Of a stretch of DNA of 64,000 nucleotides, positions 24,198-34,216 are shown piece by piece (position 1 is the stretch's first letter; each line of letters opens with the position of its first letter). The notes under the pieces are model-generated. The model had not been told where the DNA came from. It worked only from the letters and a program-made list of their open reading frames with translations, and made no database searches. The stretch lies in assembly GCF_965276875.1 (NCBI RefSeq), contig NZ_OZ255701.1, forward strand, positions 2,852,001-2,916,000. The letters are read 5' to 3'. The position numbers and the translations under genes were made by a program. Origin of the DNA: Lichenicoccus sp965276875 (GTDB lineage: Bacteria; Pseudomonadota; Alphaproteobacteria; Acetobacterales; Acetobacteraceae).

Positions 24198-24851
24198 ATG
24201 CGCCCTTCCGCTCTTCTGCTGTCCCCGGTCGCCGGCGTCGCCTTGCTGGCGATGCTCACCCCCGCGCACGCCGCGGACAAGCCGCGCACCATGCCGACCC
24301 GCGACGTCAAGGTGGTCTACGACGTGCAGCCACAGGGCGCTCCGGCGCCGCAGCAGATCACAGTCTGGTTCGCGGACGGCCTGATGCGCATCGACAGCCC
24401 GGACGGCCGCGGTGAGACCATCCTCGACCGCGACCGGCACCTGCTCACCATCGTGATGAACAGTGCGCGCGTCTACATGCAGGTGCCCGAGCGCCAATCG
24501 CTGCGCAGTCCGTTCCTGCTGGATCCCAGCATGAATTTCGAGCGTGCCGGGACTGGTGTCGTCGCCGGATTGCCGTGCACGCGCTGGAACATCACGGCAA
24601 ACGGCGGCAAGGCCACGGCCTGCATCACCGCGGACGGTGTGCTGCTGAGCGAGGAAGGGGTCGATCAGCAGGGCGCGCGCGGCAAGCTCGAGGCGCAACA
24701 GGTCGTCTATGGACCGATCCCCGCCGCTACGTTTGCGGCACCCTCCGGGTATAGCCGGGTCGCCCATCCCGAAGGCCCGGATGCGTATGAGCGCGGCGGT
24801 GCGCAACAAAGCGCGCCCGCGCTGGGCGCCGCACCAGCGGGCAAACCCTGA
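24198..24851 (+). CDS. Hypothetical exported protein (DUF4412-like)
   Basis: A 217-residue protein with a clear signal peptide (LLLSPVAGVALLAMLTPAHAA). The mature region has beta-rich segments: RDVKVVYDVQ, QQITVWFADGLMRIDSPDGRGETILDR, HLLTIVMNSARVYMQV, and GLPCTRWNITANGGKATACITADGVLLS. Two cysteines flank the latter. This resembles LolA/DUF4412-like proteins that wrap lipids or polymers, but the match is by pattern only. The C-terminal 40 residues are Ala/Gly-rich and probably disordered. Confidence 0.7.
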   Translation: MRPSALLLSPVAGVALLAMLTPAHAADKPRTMPTRDVKVVYDVQPQGAPAPQQITVWFADGLMRIDSPDGRGETILDRDRHLLTIVMNSARVYMQVPERQSLRSPFLLDPSMNFERAGTGVVAGLPCTRWNITANGGKATACITADGVLLSEEGVDQQGARGKLEAQQVVYGPIPAATFAAPSGYSRVAHPEGPDAYERGGAQQSAPALGAAPAGKP

Positions 24852-24905
24852 GCTGCACGCGGGCCGCCCGTTAAGCAAGCTTCAACCAGACAGGATGTAA
24901 CCTTT

Positions 24906-24935
24906 CGTGGCGGAGATTGCCCGCAAATCGCCACG
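24906..24935. other. Inverted repeat upstream of the Gly/Pro-rich gene
   Basis: Exact seven-base arms CGTGGCG and CGCCACG separated by 16 bases, in the 166-base spacer after the DUF4412-like gene. No T-run follows, so a terminator is not well supported. It may be a leader structure or operator for the next gene. Confidence 0.3.
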
Positions 24936-25017
24936 GAGCGGGGTCTCTATGCGTTCAGGTACGCGCTCACCATATTGCACGCAGTGGGTTCGCCCGGACA
25001 GGAAGGGATATTTCGTG

Positions 25018-25443
25018 ATGCACGAAAGGATGCGGGTTCTACTGGTTGCACCAGTGCTTGCAGTGGCTCTGGGATTGGCGGCGGCGCCGATGGCGCAGGC
25101 ACATTGGGACCATGATGGTCACGGCGATCATGGTGGTCGCGGCTGGCATGGCGGGCGCGATTTCGATCGGGGCGGTTTTCACCGGCGTTTCGATCACGAT
25201 GGCTACCGCTATCGGGGTCCCGGAATCGCCGGCGCGCTGGTCGGCGGTCTGGCTGCGGGGGCTCTGATCGGTGGCCTTGCGGGAGCCTATGCAGGGCCAC
25301 CACCGGGGGTCATCTACTCACCGCCACCTGGCGTCGTCTATGCCCGCCCACCGGTCGTCTATGCGCCGCCATCCGGCTATTACGGGCCGCCACCGCCTGT
25401 GATCTACGCGCCGCCGCCGCCGGCTTATTATCCCGGCTACTGA
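25018..25443 (+). CDS. Exported His/Gly/Pro-rich repetitive protein
   Basis: A 141-residue protein preceded by GGAAGGG. A signal peptide ends at PMAQA. Next is a His/Asp/Gly-rich part (HWDHDGHGDHGGRGWHGGRDFDR), a glycine-rich hydrophobic segment (GIAGALVGGLAAGALIGGLAGA) resembling a glycine-zipper membrane segment, and a Tyr/Pro-rich tail (PPPGVIYSPPP repeated with variations). Proteins of this layout are common in alphaproteobacteria and are thought to be surface or envelope proteins; function is unknown. Confidence 0.8.
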   Translation: MHERMRVLLVAPVLAVALGLAAAPMAQAHWDHDGHGDHGGRGWHGGRDFDRGGFHRRFDHDGYRYRGPGIAGALVGGLAAGALIGGLAGAYAGPPPGVIYSPPPGVVYARPPVVYAPPSGYYGPPPPVIYAPPPPAYYPGY

Positions 25444-25476
25444 AGCGGCAAGCTACTGGGGCGCCAAGCTATTGGG

Positions 25477-25944
25477 CTAAAGCGCCTTGAGCGCCTCCAT
25501 CACCGCAGCAGCGTGTCCCGGAACCTTGACCTTGTTCCAGGCCTGCGCCACGCGGCCGTCAGGGCCGATCAGGTAAGTCGTGCGTTCAATGCCCATGTAA
25601 CGCTTGCCATACATCGATTTTTCCACCCAGACCCCAGCTGCCTCCAGCAATGCGCCGGTCTCGTCCGAGGCCAAAGGGAAGCTCAGGGCATATTTTTGCG
25701 CGAACGCGTCGATTGCCTTCATCGGGTCTTTCGAGACGCCGACCACGGATACCGAGCCATCCAGGAGCTCCTGAAACGCCTTAGCCTCCTGGGTGCAGCC
25801 TGAGGTGTCCGCCTTTGGGTAGAAATACAGCACGAACGCCTTGCCGCGCAGAGCTGCAAGGCTGACCCGCCTGCCGCCGCTGGCCGGCAGGTCGAAGTCC
25901 GGGACCGGATCGCCGGGAGCAAGCCGGGTCGTCTCTTCAGTCAT
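25477..25944 (-). CDS. bcp: Thioredoxin-dependent peroxiredoxin (BCP/PrxQ type)
   Basis: A 155-residue peroxiredoxin that reduces peroxides. The peroxidatic Cys50 lies in DTSGCTQEA. In most BCP proteins a resolving Cys follows five residues later (CTxEAC); here that position is not Cys and there is no other Cys in the protein, so it would work as a 1-Cys enzyme. I start at the ATG at 25944 because the GGAG of the upstream site is at proper distance; an ATG two codons earlier touches it. It overlaps the end of glnE. Confidence 0.95.
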   Translation of the reverse strand: MTEETTRLAPGDPVPDFDLPASGGRRVSLAALRGKAFVLYFYPKADTSGCTQEAKAFQELLDGSVSVVGVSKDPMKAIDAFAQKYALSFPLASDETGALLEAAGVWVEKSMYGKRYMGIERTTYLIGPDGRVAQAWNKVKVPGHAAAVMEALKAL

Positions 25945-28837
25945 GGTCATCTCCGCTTAGTGTCGGCCGGGTCGGGTCGCCGATCAGTCGCTTGAAGGTT
26001 TGGCGGACCTCCGCCGCGGTCAACCGCATCTGGCGCTGTAGATCGTCGAGGCTTTGCAGTCTGCTCGTGCGCGATGCTGCCATTCCCTGCAGCAACGCGT
26101 CCAGGGCCGGTGTCGCATCGGCCAAGGTCGGTGGCAGGGCCGCGCCGAACAGGATGCGCAACATGCTCTGCAGGGCGCGCCAGAAGCGGTCCGCCTCGAT
26201 CAGCAAAGCCGCATCGCGCCGCGACAGCGCCCCACCGCGCGCCAAGCGGCGCAGCGCCAGGCGGGTCGTCGGATGACGCACTCGCGCGGCACCACCAGTA
26301 GTCGGGAGGGGGGCGATCTGGAGGATCTGGGCGATGAACTCCACCTCCATCAGGCCGCCGTCGAGCCGCTTGATGTCCCACCGGCCGCGCGGCGGCAGGT
26401 CCGCGGCCAGCCGCGCGCGCATCGCTGTCGCGTCCCGTAGCAAGATCGCGCGTGCACCATCCGGCGGCTCGATCGCGCGCCCGATCGCGCGGCCCACGCG
26501 CGCGCGCAGCGCTGGCGGCCCGGCCACGACCCGCGCCCGCGACAGCGCCATGCGCTCCCAGGTCGATGAGCGCTCGGCATGGTAGCGGCGAAAGCCCTCC
26601 AGCGAGACTGCCACCGGACCCTTGCTCCCGGACGGGCGTAGGCGCATGTCGAGAGCGTAGAGTGGGCCTTCCGCCCCGGGGGCGCTGAGGGCTGCGATCA
26701 GGGAATGGGTGAGGCGGATGTAGTACTGGCTGGCATTTTCGGCGACCGAGACGGGATGGTCGTAGATCAGCATGAGGTCCAGGTCGGAGCCGTCCATCAT
26801 CTCGCGCGAGCCGGCCTTGCCGAGGGCGACGACCACCATGCCGCCGCCGGCAATGCGCCCGTAACGCGCTCGATGCTCCCGCGCGACCTGGGCCAGCATG
26901 CCGACGATGACGTGCTCCGCCAACGCGGTGCGGGCGAGGCCCGCGCGATCCACATCGAGCCGAGCGTCCATCTGCGCCAGCGCCAGCCGGAACGCCTCGC
27001 CGCGCACCAGGGTACGCGCGCGGCGCACCGCTTCCTCGGAATCGCCCGCATCGCGCATCTGCCGGTCGAGCAGACGCAGCAGGCCTGCTTGCTGCCCGCT
27101 CGGCGGCACCAGCAACCCTTCGAGTGCGCCCGGTACGATCGCGAGATGCTCGGCGAGTGCGGGTGCCGCGCTCAACACGAAGGCTATTCTGGCCAGCAGC
27201 GGCGGGTTGCGCACCAGCAGCGAGAGCAGTTGCACACCCGCACTCTGTCGGCTCAGCAAGCTGTCGAAGCGGACCAAGGCGAGGATTGGGTCGCGCTGTT
27301 CGGCCAGGGCCGCGAGCAGCGCCGGCAGCATCTCGCCCAGCAGGGCCTGTGCGCGGTCGCTGCGCAAGGCGCGCAACTGCCGGTTGCGCCAGCCCGACAC
27401 GATGCCGGCCGCGCGTTCTGCTTCGACAAAGCCGAGGCCGCGCAGCGTGGCAAGCAGGTCGCGGTCGCTGTCGAGGCGATCCGTAGCCGGCGCCGCTTGT
27501 GCCTGTCCTGTCTCCGTGAACCAGGCTTCGAAGATGCCGCGGGTGCGCGCCAAATGCGGCTGGATCGCGGCAACCTGGCCCGCCTCCCCGAGGAAGCGTT
27601 CGAACGACGCCAGCGCCGCCGCCGTCGCCGGCAGGCTATGCGTCTGCCGGTCGTCCTGCATTTGCAGGCGGTGCTCGACGCGGCGCAGCATGCGGTAGCT
27701 GTCGGCGAGGTCGGCGGCGACCCCGGCCGGCATGTACTTGCCTTGAGCGAGGCGGCCCAGGGTCCCGAGCGTGGTTGGATCGCGCAGGTCCGGCGCGCGG
27801 CCGCCCCAGACCAATTGCATGGTCTGGGCCAGGAACTCGACTTCGCGTATGCCGCCGGGCCCGAGCTTGAGGTCGTAGCCGAGCAAATCACCACACCCCG
27901 CTTGAGGCCCACCATGGCGGCCGTCAATCCGCCGCTTCATCCGATGGATGTCCTCGATGGCGGCGAAATCCAGGTGCCGCCGCCAGACAAACGGCCGGAT
28001 TGCAGCAAGGAAGCTCTGGCCGAGCGCGCGGTCGCCGGCGACCGCGCGGGCCTTGATCATGGCCGCGCGCTCCCAGGTCTGGCCGTGCGACTCGTAGTAA
28101 ATGAGGGCCGAGGGCAGCGCCACCGCGAGCGGCGTCGAGGCAGGATCCGGCCGCAGACGCAGGTCGGTGCGGAACACGTAGCCATCGGCGTCGCGCGTCT
28201 GCAGCAGCCCGACCAGGGCAGCGGCAAGCCGGTTGAAGGTGCGCCCGATCTCCTCGCGTCCGGGGTGGGCGGCCGGATCGTAGAGCAGGATCAGGTCGAT
28301 ATCGCTGGAGTAGTTCAGCTCGCCGGCCCCGAGCTTGCCCATGCCGAGCACCACGAAGCCACAGCCGGTCTCCGGATCATCCGGTCTGGCCAGCGTGAGG
28401 TCGCCACGGCTGGCCGCCTCCCAAAGCAGGTGACGGATGGCGGCACCGAGGGCCGCCTCGGCCAGCCGGCTGAGCGCGCCGGTGACCTGTTCGAGCCTCC
28501 AGATGCCGCCGATATCGGCGACCGCGCTGGCCAGCGCCACCTGCCGCTTGGCCTGTCGCAGCGCCGCCGCCACCGCGTTGCGCGGCAGGTCGGCCGTGAG
28601 GCTGGCGAGCCGCGCCAGGGCATCGCCGACGATCCGGTCGGGTCCGTCACGGAGCAGTACGTCAAAGCAGTGCGGCTCGCGCCGTGCCAGGGCCGCGAGG
28701 TAGGGGCTGTTGCCGCCGAGGCAGGCAATCAGCGCCGCCTCGGCCGGGTTGCGCGGCCGGATTGCCGCGGCCAGGTCGGCGGCCCAAAGGGGCTCCGCCG
28801 GGTCGGGCCAGCGTGCCGGCCACTGGAATTCAGCCAT
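25937..28837 (-). CDS. glnE: Bifunctional glutamine synthetase adenylyltransferase/deadenylylase
   Basis: A 966-residue enzyme that adds or removes AMP on glutamine synthetase in response to PII status. Two nucleotidyltransferase domains are seen: the N-terminal deadenylylating one with GKLGAGELNYSSDIDLI (around residue 175) and the C-terminal adenylylating one with GKAGSREMMDGSDLDLMLIYD (around 680). I use the ATG at 28837; a GTG at 28852 would add five residues. It is divergent from the AsmA-like gene with 47 bases between starts. The 3' end overlaps bcp. Confidence 0.95.
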   Translation of the reverse strand: MAEFQWPARWPDPAEPLWAADLAAAIRPRNPAEAALIACLGGNSPYLAALARREPHCFDVLLRDGPDRIVGDALARLASLTADLPRNAVAAALRQAKRQVALASAVADIGGIWRLEQVTGALSRLAEAALGAAIRHLLWEAASRGDLTLARPDDPETGCGFVVLGMGKLGAGELNYSSDIDLILLYDPAAHPGREEIGRTFNRLAAALVGLLQTRDADGYVFRTDLRLRPDPASTPLAVALPSALIYYESHGQTWERAAMIKARAVAGDRALGQSFLAAIRPFVWRRHLDFAAIEDIHRMKRRIDGRHGGPQAGCGDLLGYDLKLGPGGIREVEFLAQTMQLVWGGRAPDLRDPTTLGTLGRLAQGKYMPAGVAADLADSYRMLRRVEHRLQMQDDRQTHSLPATAAALASFERFLGEAGQVAAIQPHLARTRGIFEAWFTETGQAQAAPATDRLDSDRDLLATLRGLGFVEAERAAGIVSGWRNRQLRALRSDRAQALLGEMLPALLAALAEQRDPILALVRFDSLLSRQSAGVQLLSLLVRNPPLLARIAFVLSAAPALAEHLAIVPGALEGLLVPPSGQQAGLLRLLDRQMRDAGDSEEAVRRARTLVRGEAFRLALAQMDARLDVDRAGLARTALAEHVIVGMLAQVAREHRARYGRIAGGGMVVVALGKAGSREMMDGSDLDLMLIYDHPVSVAENASQYYIRLTHSLIAALSAPGAEGPLYALDMRLRPSGSKGPVAVSLEGFRRYHAERSSTWERMALSRARVVAGPPALRARVGRAIGRAIEPPDGARAILLRDATAMRARLAADLPPRGRWDIKRLDGGLMEVEFIAQILQIAPLPTTGGAARVRHPTTRLALRRLARGGALSRRDAALLIEADRFWRALQSMLRILFGAALPPTLADATPALDALLQGMAASRTSRLQSLDDLQRQMRLTAAEVRQTFKRLIGDPTRPTLSGDDHD

Positions 28838-28884
28838 GTCGCTGCGTGTCACCCGGCGTCCATACGTTGGCCACGGTGTGAGGC

Positions 28885-31800
28885 ATGATCCGTCCGCGTC
28901 AAGCCAACAACCGCTGGTGGCACGTCCTGCCAGCGGTGCTGCTGGTGCTGATCTCGCTGCCGGTGTTTGCCGCCCTGGTGCTTGGCCTGCGGCTTTGGGC
29001 TGGACCGATCGATGTCACCGGCAGCGCGCGCCGGTTGGCGGCCCCGGACCTGCCCGGGCTCTCCTTCGCCCAGGTGCAACTGACCTGGAACGGCTGGGGG
29101 GAAGGCCCCACGGCGCCGCTCGGCCTGATCGTACGTGGCTTGCGCCTGGACGATCCAAGGGTGGGCCACGCGCAGGTCGCGCGCGCGGACGTCGCCCTCG
29201 ATTTGTTCGCCCTGCTGCATGGCAGGGTCGAGGTCATCGGCCTGCACGCCGCCGACGGCAGCATCGATCTGGCGCAAGTGCCGCCGTCCGGCGCCGTCCA
29301 ACTGGGCTCCCCGGGGGGCCACAAGGGGCGCGTCAACCGGGACCGACTGGATTTGGACGCATTGAGGGCGTTCGAGCTCTCCCATGTCGCGCTCAGCGCG
29401 CACGGTCTCCCGTGCCGGGCCAAGATCGCTGACCTGCGGCTGCTGCCGCTGCACCGTCCGGCGGCAATCGGCGTGAGTGGTCGGGTCGCGGCATCCCTGT
29501 CCTGCGGCGGCCGCAATGTTGCATTTGATGGTGCCGCGCGCGAGGGGCCGCAAGGCGAGATCGTCTGGCATGTTACGACCGGCAGCTTCGTGCCGAGCCG
29601 GATCGGCAGCCCGCTGGCGCCGCTCGTCGGCCTTGATCTGCCGGTCAGCCTGAAGCTCGACGCCGCACTCTCCGGTGGCTTTGGTCGGCTGATGCTGCCG
29701 CGGCACCTGGAGCTGACCGCGCAGCTCGGCGCCGGCACCATCCGCGGCGTCGACGTCGCTGGTGGGCAGCTTCACCTCACCCTCGATTTGCCACGCACGC
29801 AACAGGGCACGCTGCGGGCGGCATTGTCGCCGTCGCGGGTCGTGCTGCGGCAAGCGCCGGGTGCGGCGACACCGGCACTGCTGCTGACCGGCAGCTTCGC
29901 CGAAACCGGTGCTCTGGTGCGTGCCCGGATTGCAGCACGGATCGCCCGCGTCGATTTCGCCGGTCTCGGCCGCATCTGGCCATCGGCACTGGCTCCTGGC
30001 GGGCGACGCTGGGTGACCGCCAACATCACCGCCGGCACGGGTCGCGACCTCGCACTCAGCGCGACCTTCGCGTCACCCGACGGCTGGGGGGCGCTGCATC
30101 TGACCAAACTCGACGGCGGCCTCGACGCGAGTGGCCTGACCATCTTCTGGCTGCGCCCGATCGCGCCGCTGCGCGCCATGGACGCGCATCTGGTGCTGGA
30201 GGGGCCGGATACGCTGCGTATCGAGTCTCGCCGCGGCCTGGAAGCGGTGCCGCTGCACGGCGTCATTACCGCGGGGCCTACGGTCCTGCGGATCACCGGC
30301 CTGGAGCACCGGCAGCAGCACGCCCGGATTGCAACCACGCTGACCGGCGGCCTGGGAGACATCCTCACTTTGCTCGCTTATCCGCGGCTGGGGCTGCTGT
30401 CACGGCACAAGCTGCCCTTCACCGATATTGCCGGGCGCGCCGTCGTCAAGCTCGGGCTGTCGCTGCCGCTGGTCGACACGCTCGCTACCACGGCAATCCA
30501 GGTTCATGCCGACGCCGCCTTGAGCGACGTCCATCTCGGCGATGCCGTGCTCGGACGCGCCCTCGATGCAGGCGGGCTGGCGCTGCATGCCGAAAATTCC
30601 GGCTTGCAGGTTGCCGGCGATGGCGCCATCGGCGGGATCCCGTCGCGTCTGACCTACAGCATGGATTTTCGCGCCGGCGGCCCGCAGCAGCTGATCGAGG
30701 CGGCGCATGTGTCCGCCCGGATCGATAAGGCGGCGCTGCGGCAGGCCGGTGTATGGGGTGCCGACAGCGTCGCCGCCGGTGCCGCCGCGCTCGACGTCGC
30801 CTACGGGCGGCACCGGGACGGCGCAGCCAGCGTCGTGCTGAACGCGGACCTCACCGACGCGGCCCTGGACACGCCGGTCTGGAGCAAGCCGGCGGGAGCC
30901 CCGGCGCACGCCTCCGCGGTGATCGGCCTGCAAGACGCAGCACTTGTCTCCATCGGAATGGTCAAAGCGAGCGGCGAGGATCTCGCCGTCGCGGCACATG
31001 CCGAGGTGGGCGGTGGCCGGCCGGATGCGATCGTCCTCGACCGTTTCCGGATCGGCCGCAGCCAGGGCGTCGGCCGGGTCGATCTGCCGACGGGCGATCG
31101 CGCCCGCACCGGGCCGATACGCGTAGCCCTGCATGGCCCGGTCCTCGACATTACGCCGTATCTCGCCATGCGCGCGGCGCGCGCCACCGGGGCCGATCGG
31201 GCCTGGCGCGCCGATCTGGTGTTCCACAGGGTGTGGTTTACGCGACAACGCTGGTTCAGCGGAGTCCATGTCCTCGCCGCTGGCAAGGGCGTGCGGCTGA
31301 GCCGCGCAAATCTGACGGTCGCCGGTCCGACGCCGGTCCTGGCGTCGCTGTCGCCGGATGCGGGGGACGCGCGCCGACTGATGCTGAAGGCGCCGGACGC
31401 GGGCGCCCTGCTGGCGGCGTTGGGAGTCGGTGGCGGCGTTGAGGGCGGGACGCTCAGCGTGGTGGGCATTTTGCGGCAGAGCCGCGGGGCTGGCATGCTG
31501 CGGCGGAGCCGCGGGACATTGGAGATGACCGGGCGCGCCGAGGTCGGTCGCTTCGTCCTGCACGATGCGCCGCTGAGCGCTCGATTGGCGCGTGACCTCT
31601 CGATCTATGGCTTGCTGACCGGCGCCAAGGCCAGGCAGATCGTGATCACCCGGTGCGAACTGCCGTTCACCCTGCGCGGCTCAGCGCTGCATCTGAGCGA
31701 TGCCCGTGCCTCCAACGCAGCCCTCGGTGCAACCTTGCGCGGCGCCATCGATTTGGGGCACAGCACACTCGATCTTCGCGGCACCATCGTGCCGTCCTAT

Positions 31801-31980
31801 CTGTTCAACGCGCTGCCGGGGAAGCTACCTGGGGTCGGGCGGGTCTTCAGTCCGGAACAGGGTGGTGGCTTGTTCGCGCTGACGCTTCGCGTCACCGGCC
31901 CGATCGACAAGCCCGTCATAGGGGTCAACCCGCTCTCGTTGCTCGCGCCGGGGATCCTGCGTCGTTTGTTGTTCGATTAA
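28885..31980 (+). CDS. AsmA/YhdP-like large envelope protein (DUF3971)
   Basis: A 1031-residue protein with one N-terminal membrane helix (VLPAVLLVLISLPVFAALVLGL) and a very long periplasmic part of repeated beta strands. The C-terminal 150 residues (ARDLSIYGLLTGAKARQIVI, then LGHSTLDLRGTIVPSYLFN and GGLFALTLRVTGPIDKPVIGVNPLSLLAPGILRRLLF) are the typical end of the YhdP/AsmA-like family. Members are bridge-like proteins thought to move phospholipids between inner and outer membrane. The assignment is by architecture; the exact member cannot be told. Confidence 0.85.
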   Translation: MIRPRQANNRWWHVLPAVLLVLISLPVFAALVLGLRLWAGPIDVTGSARRLAAPDLPGLSFAQVQLTWNGWGEGPTAPLGLIVRGLRLDDPRVGHAQVARADVALDLFALLHGRVEVIGLHAADGSIDLAQVPPSGAVQLGSPGGHKGRVNRDRLDLDALRAFELSHVALSAHGLPCRAKIADLRLLPLHRPAAIGVSGRVAASLSCGGRNVAFDGAAREGPQGEIVWHVTTGSFVPSRIGSPLAPLVGLDLPVSLKLDAALSGGFGRLMLPRHLELTAQLGAGTIRGVDVAGGQLHLTLDLPRTQQGTLRAALSPSRVVLRQAPGAATPALLLTGSFAETGALVRARIAARIARVDFAGLGRIWPSALAPGGRRWVTANITAGTGRDLALSATFASPDGWGALHLTKLDGGLDASGLTIFWLRPIAPLRAMDAHLVLEGPDTLRIESRRGLEAVPLHGVITAGPTVLRITGLEHRQQHARIATTLTGGLGDILTLLAYPRLGLLSRHKLPFTDIAGRAVVKLGLSLPLVDTLATTAIQVHADAALSDVHLGDAVLGRALDAGGLALHAENSGLQVAGDGAIGGIPSRLTYSMDFRAGGPQQLIEAAHVSARIDKAALRQAGVWGADSVAAGAAALDVAYGRHRDGAASVVLNADLTDAALDTPVWSKPAGAPAHASAVIGLQDAALVSIGMVKASGEDLAVAAHAEVGGGRPDAIVLDRFRIGRSQGVGRVDLPTGDRARTGPIRVALHGPVLDITPYLAMRAARATGADRAWRADLVFHRVWFTRQRWFSGVHVLAAGKGVRLSRANLTVAGPTPVLASLSPDAGDARRLMLKAPDAGALLAALGVGGGVEGGTLSVVGILRQSRGAGMLRRSRGTLEMTGRAEVGRFVLHDAPLSARLARDLSIYGLLTGAKARQIVITRCELPFTLRGSALHLSDARASNAALGATLRGAIDLGHSTLDLRGTIVPSYLFNALPGKLPGVGRVFSPEQGGGLFALTLRVTGPIDKPVIGVNPLSLLAPGILRRLLFD

Positions 31981-32065
31981 GGTTGCGTCAGCTATTGCGG
32001 CCTTATGATCCTGCTTGGGGAGCCAAGCTGTGCGAGGGGGCACGCGCCAGTCAGGAGACGATGCT

Positions 32066-34192
32066 TTGATACGCCGCCATAGGACCTCGCGATTGTCCGA
32101 GGGCCTGCCGCATCCGCTGGGTGCCACCTGGGACGGGCTCGGAGTCAATTTCGCCCTGTTCTCCGCCCACGCGACCAAGGTGGAATTGTGCCTGTTCGAT
32201 CCGTCCGGCGGCAACGAACTGGATCGCGTCGAGCTGCCCGAATATACCGACGAGGTCTGGCACGGCTACCTGCCCGACGCGCGCCCCGGCACCATCTACG
32301 GCTACCGCGTGCACGGCCCCTACGCGCCCGAGGCCGGGCATCGCTTCAATCCCAACAAGCTGCTGCTCGACCCCTATGCGCGGGCGCATGTCGGCCAGGT
32401 GCGTCAGGCGCCGGAGATCTTCAGCTACGAGCTCGGCCACGCCGACGGCGACCTCTCGTTCGACACCCGCGACAGCGCCCGCTTCATGCCGAAATGCCGG
32501 GTGATCGACCCTGCCTTCACCTGGGGCCGCGACCGCCGGCCGCGGGTGCCGTGGGAGCGCACGATCTTCTACGAGGCGCATGTGCGTGGCACCACCATCC
32601 GCCATCCGGCGTTGCCGTTCGGCCTCGGCGGCACCTTCGCCGGCATGGCCACCGACGAGATCGTCGCGCATTTGCGTCAGCTGGGCGTGACCTCGGTCGA
32701 GCTGCTGCCGGTGCATTTCTTTGCCGATGAGGACCATCTCACCCAGCATGGACTGACCAACTACTGGGGCTACAACTCGGTCGGCTTCTTTGCCCCCGAC
32801 GAGCGCTACGCCACCGGCAACGGCAGCACGGTGTCGGAATTCAAGACCATGGTGGCCCGGCTGCATGATGCCGGCATCGAGGTGATCCTCGACGTCGTCT
32901 ACAACCACACCGCCGAGGGCAACGAACTCGGTTCCACATTGTCCTTCAAGGGCATCGACAATGCCTCCTACTACCGGCTGATCCCCGGCCAGGAGCGCTA
33001 CTACATCAACGATACCGGCACCGGGAACACGCTCAACCTCAGCCATCCGCGGGTGCTGCAGATGGTCACCGACAGCCTGCGCTACTGGGTCAGCGAGATG
33101 CATGTCGATGGCTTTCGCTTCGACCTCGCCACCATCCTCGGGCGTGAGAGCTACGGCTTTGACGAGGGCGGCGGCTTCCTCGATTCCTGCCGCCAGGATC
33201 CGGTGCTGTCGGACGTGAAGCTGATCGCAGAGCCCTGGGACCTCGGGCCGGGCGGCTACCAGGTCGGCGGCTTTCCGCCTGGCTGGGCGGAGTGGAACGA
33301 CCGCTACCGTGATGTCGTGCGCGCCTTTTGGAAGGGCGATTCGTCGGCCGCCGAACTGGCGCAGCGGCTCTGCGCCTCGGCCGACAAGTTCAACCGTCGC
33401 GGACGGCGACCCTGGTCGAGCGTGAACTTCGTCACCGCCCATGACGGCTTTACCCTGCACGACCTCACCGCCTACAACGACAAGCACAACGAGGCGAACG
33501 GCGAGGGCAATCGCGACGGCACCAGCAATAACAGCTCGTGGAATTGCGGCATCGAGGGCGAGACCGAGGATGCCGCGGTGCTGGCCCTGCGTGAACGGCA
33601 GATGCGCAACATGATGGCCACGCTGCTGATGAGTCAGGGCACGCCGATGATCCTGGCCGGCGACGAATTCGCCCGCACCCAGCAGGGCAACAACAATGCC
33701 TACTGCCAGGACAACGAGATCTCCTGGGTCGATTGGGGTCGGCTCGCGTCGCACCAGACCATGTTCCAGTTCACCAGGCGGCTGATCGAGTTGCGTCAGG
33801 AATACCCCATTTTGCGCCGGCAGCGTTTCATGACCGGGGCGTGGGACGACGATCTCGAGGTGCGCGACGTCACCTGGATCACGGCCACAGGCGAGGAGAT
33901 GCAGCAGGCGGACTGGCGCGACGGCGGCATGCGTTGCTTCGGCATGCTGATGGACGGCCGTGCGAAGGTGAGCGGTATCCCCCGCCCCGGCACCGACGCC
34001 ACCCTGCTGATGATCCTCAACGGTTTCCACGAGGCGCTGGACTTCGTCATGCCGCCGTGCAGCGGCGGCATGCACTGGCAATTGCTGCTCGACACCAACC
34101 GGCCGGCGATGACCTCGGGACGCGCCTACGGCATCGCCAACAGTTGCCCCGTCACTGGTCGGTCGGTCATGCTGTTTCGTCTGGCGAGCTGA
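32066..34192 (+). CDS. glgX: Glycogen debranching enzyme GlgX
   Basis: A 708-residue GH13 enzyme that cleaves alpha-1,6 branches during glycogen breakdown. The start is a TTG at 32066 with AGGAG eight bases upstream; no ATG is positioned sensibly. An N-terminal CBM48-like domain (PHPLGATWDGLGVNFALFSAHATKVELCLFD) precedes the barrel. The catalytic residues are visible: Asp353 in GFRFDLA, Glu389 in LIAEPWD and Asp460 in FVTAHDGF. Other glycogen genes are not in the window. It could also act on maltodextrins. Confidence 0.95.
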   Translation: MIRRHRTSRLSEGLPHPLGATWDGLGVNFALFSAHATKVELCLFDPSGGNELDRVELPEYTDEVWHGYLPDARPGTIYGYRVHGPYAPEAGHRFNPNKLLLDPYARAHVGQVRQAPEIFSYELGHADGDLSFDTRDSARFMPKCRVIDPAFTWGRDRRPRVPWERTIFYEAHVRGTTIRHPALPFGLGGTFAGMATDEIVAHLRQLGVTSVELLPVHFFADEDHLTQHGLTNYWGYNSVGFFAPDERYATGNGSTVSEFKTMVARLHDAGIEVILDVVYNHTAEGNELGSTLSFKGIDNASYYRLIPGQERYYINDTGTGNTLNLSHPRVLQMVTDSLRYWVSEMHVDGFRFDLATILGRESYGFDEGGGFLDSCRQDPVLSDVKLIAEPWDLGPGGYQVGGFPPGWAEWNDRYRDVVRAFWKGDSSAAELAQRLCASADKFNRRGRRPWSSVNFVTAHDGFTLHDLTAYNDKHNEANGEGNRDGTSNNSSWNCGIEGETEDAAVLALRERQMRNMMATLLMSQGTPMILAGDEFARTQQGNNNAYCQDNEISWVDWGRLASHQTMFQFTRRLIELRQEYPILRRQRFMTGAWDDDLEVRDVTWITATGEEMQQADWRDGGMRCFGMLMDGRAKVSGIPRPGTDATLLMILNGFHEALDFVMPPCSGGMHWQLLLDTNRPAMTSGRAYGIANSCPVTGRSVMLFRLAS

Positions 34193-34216
34193 CTGGCCGC
34201 GCGATAGGCTGCGATC

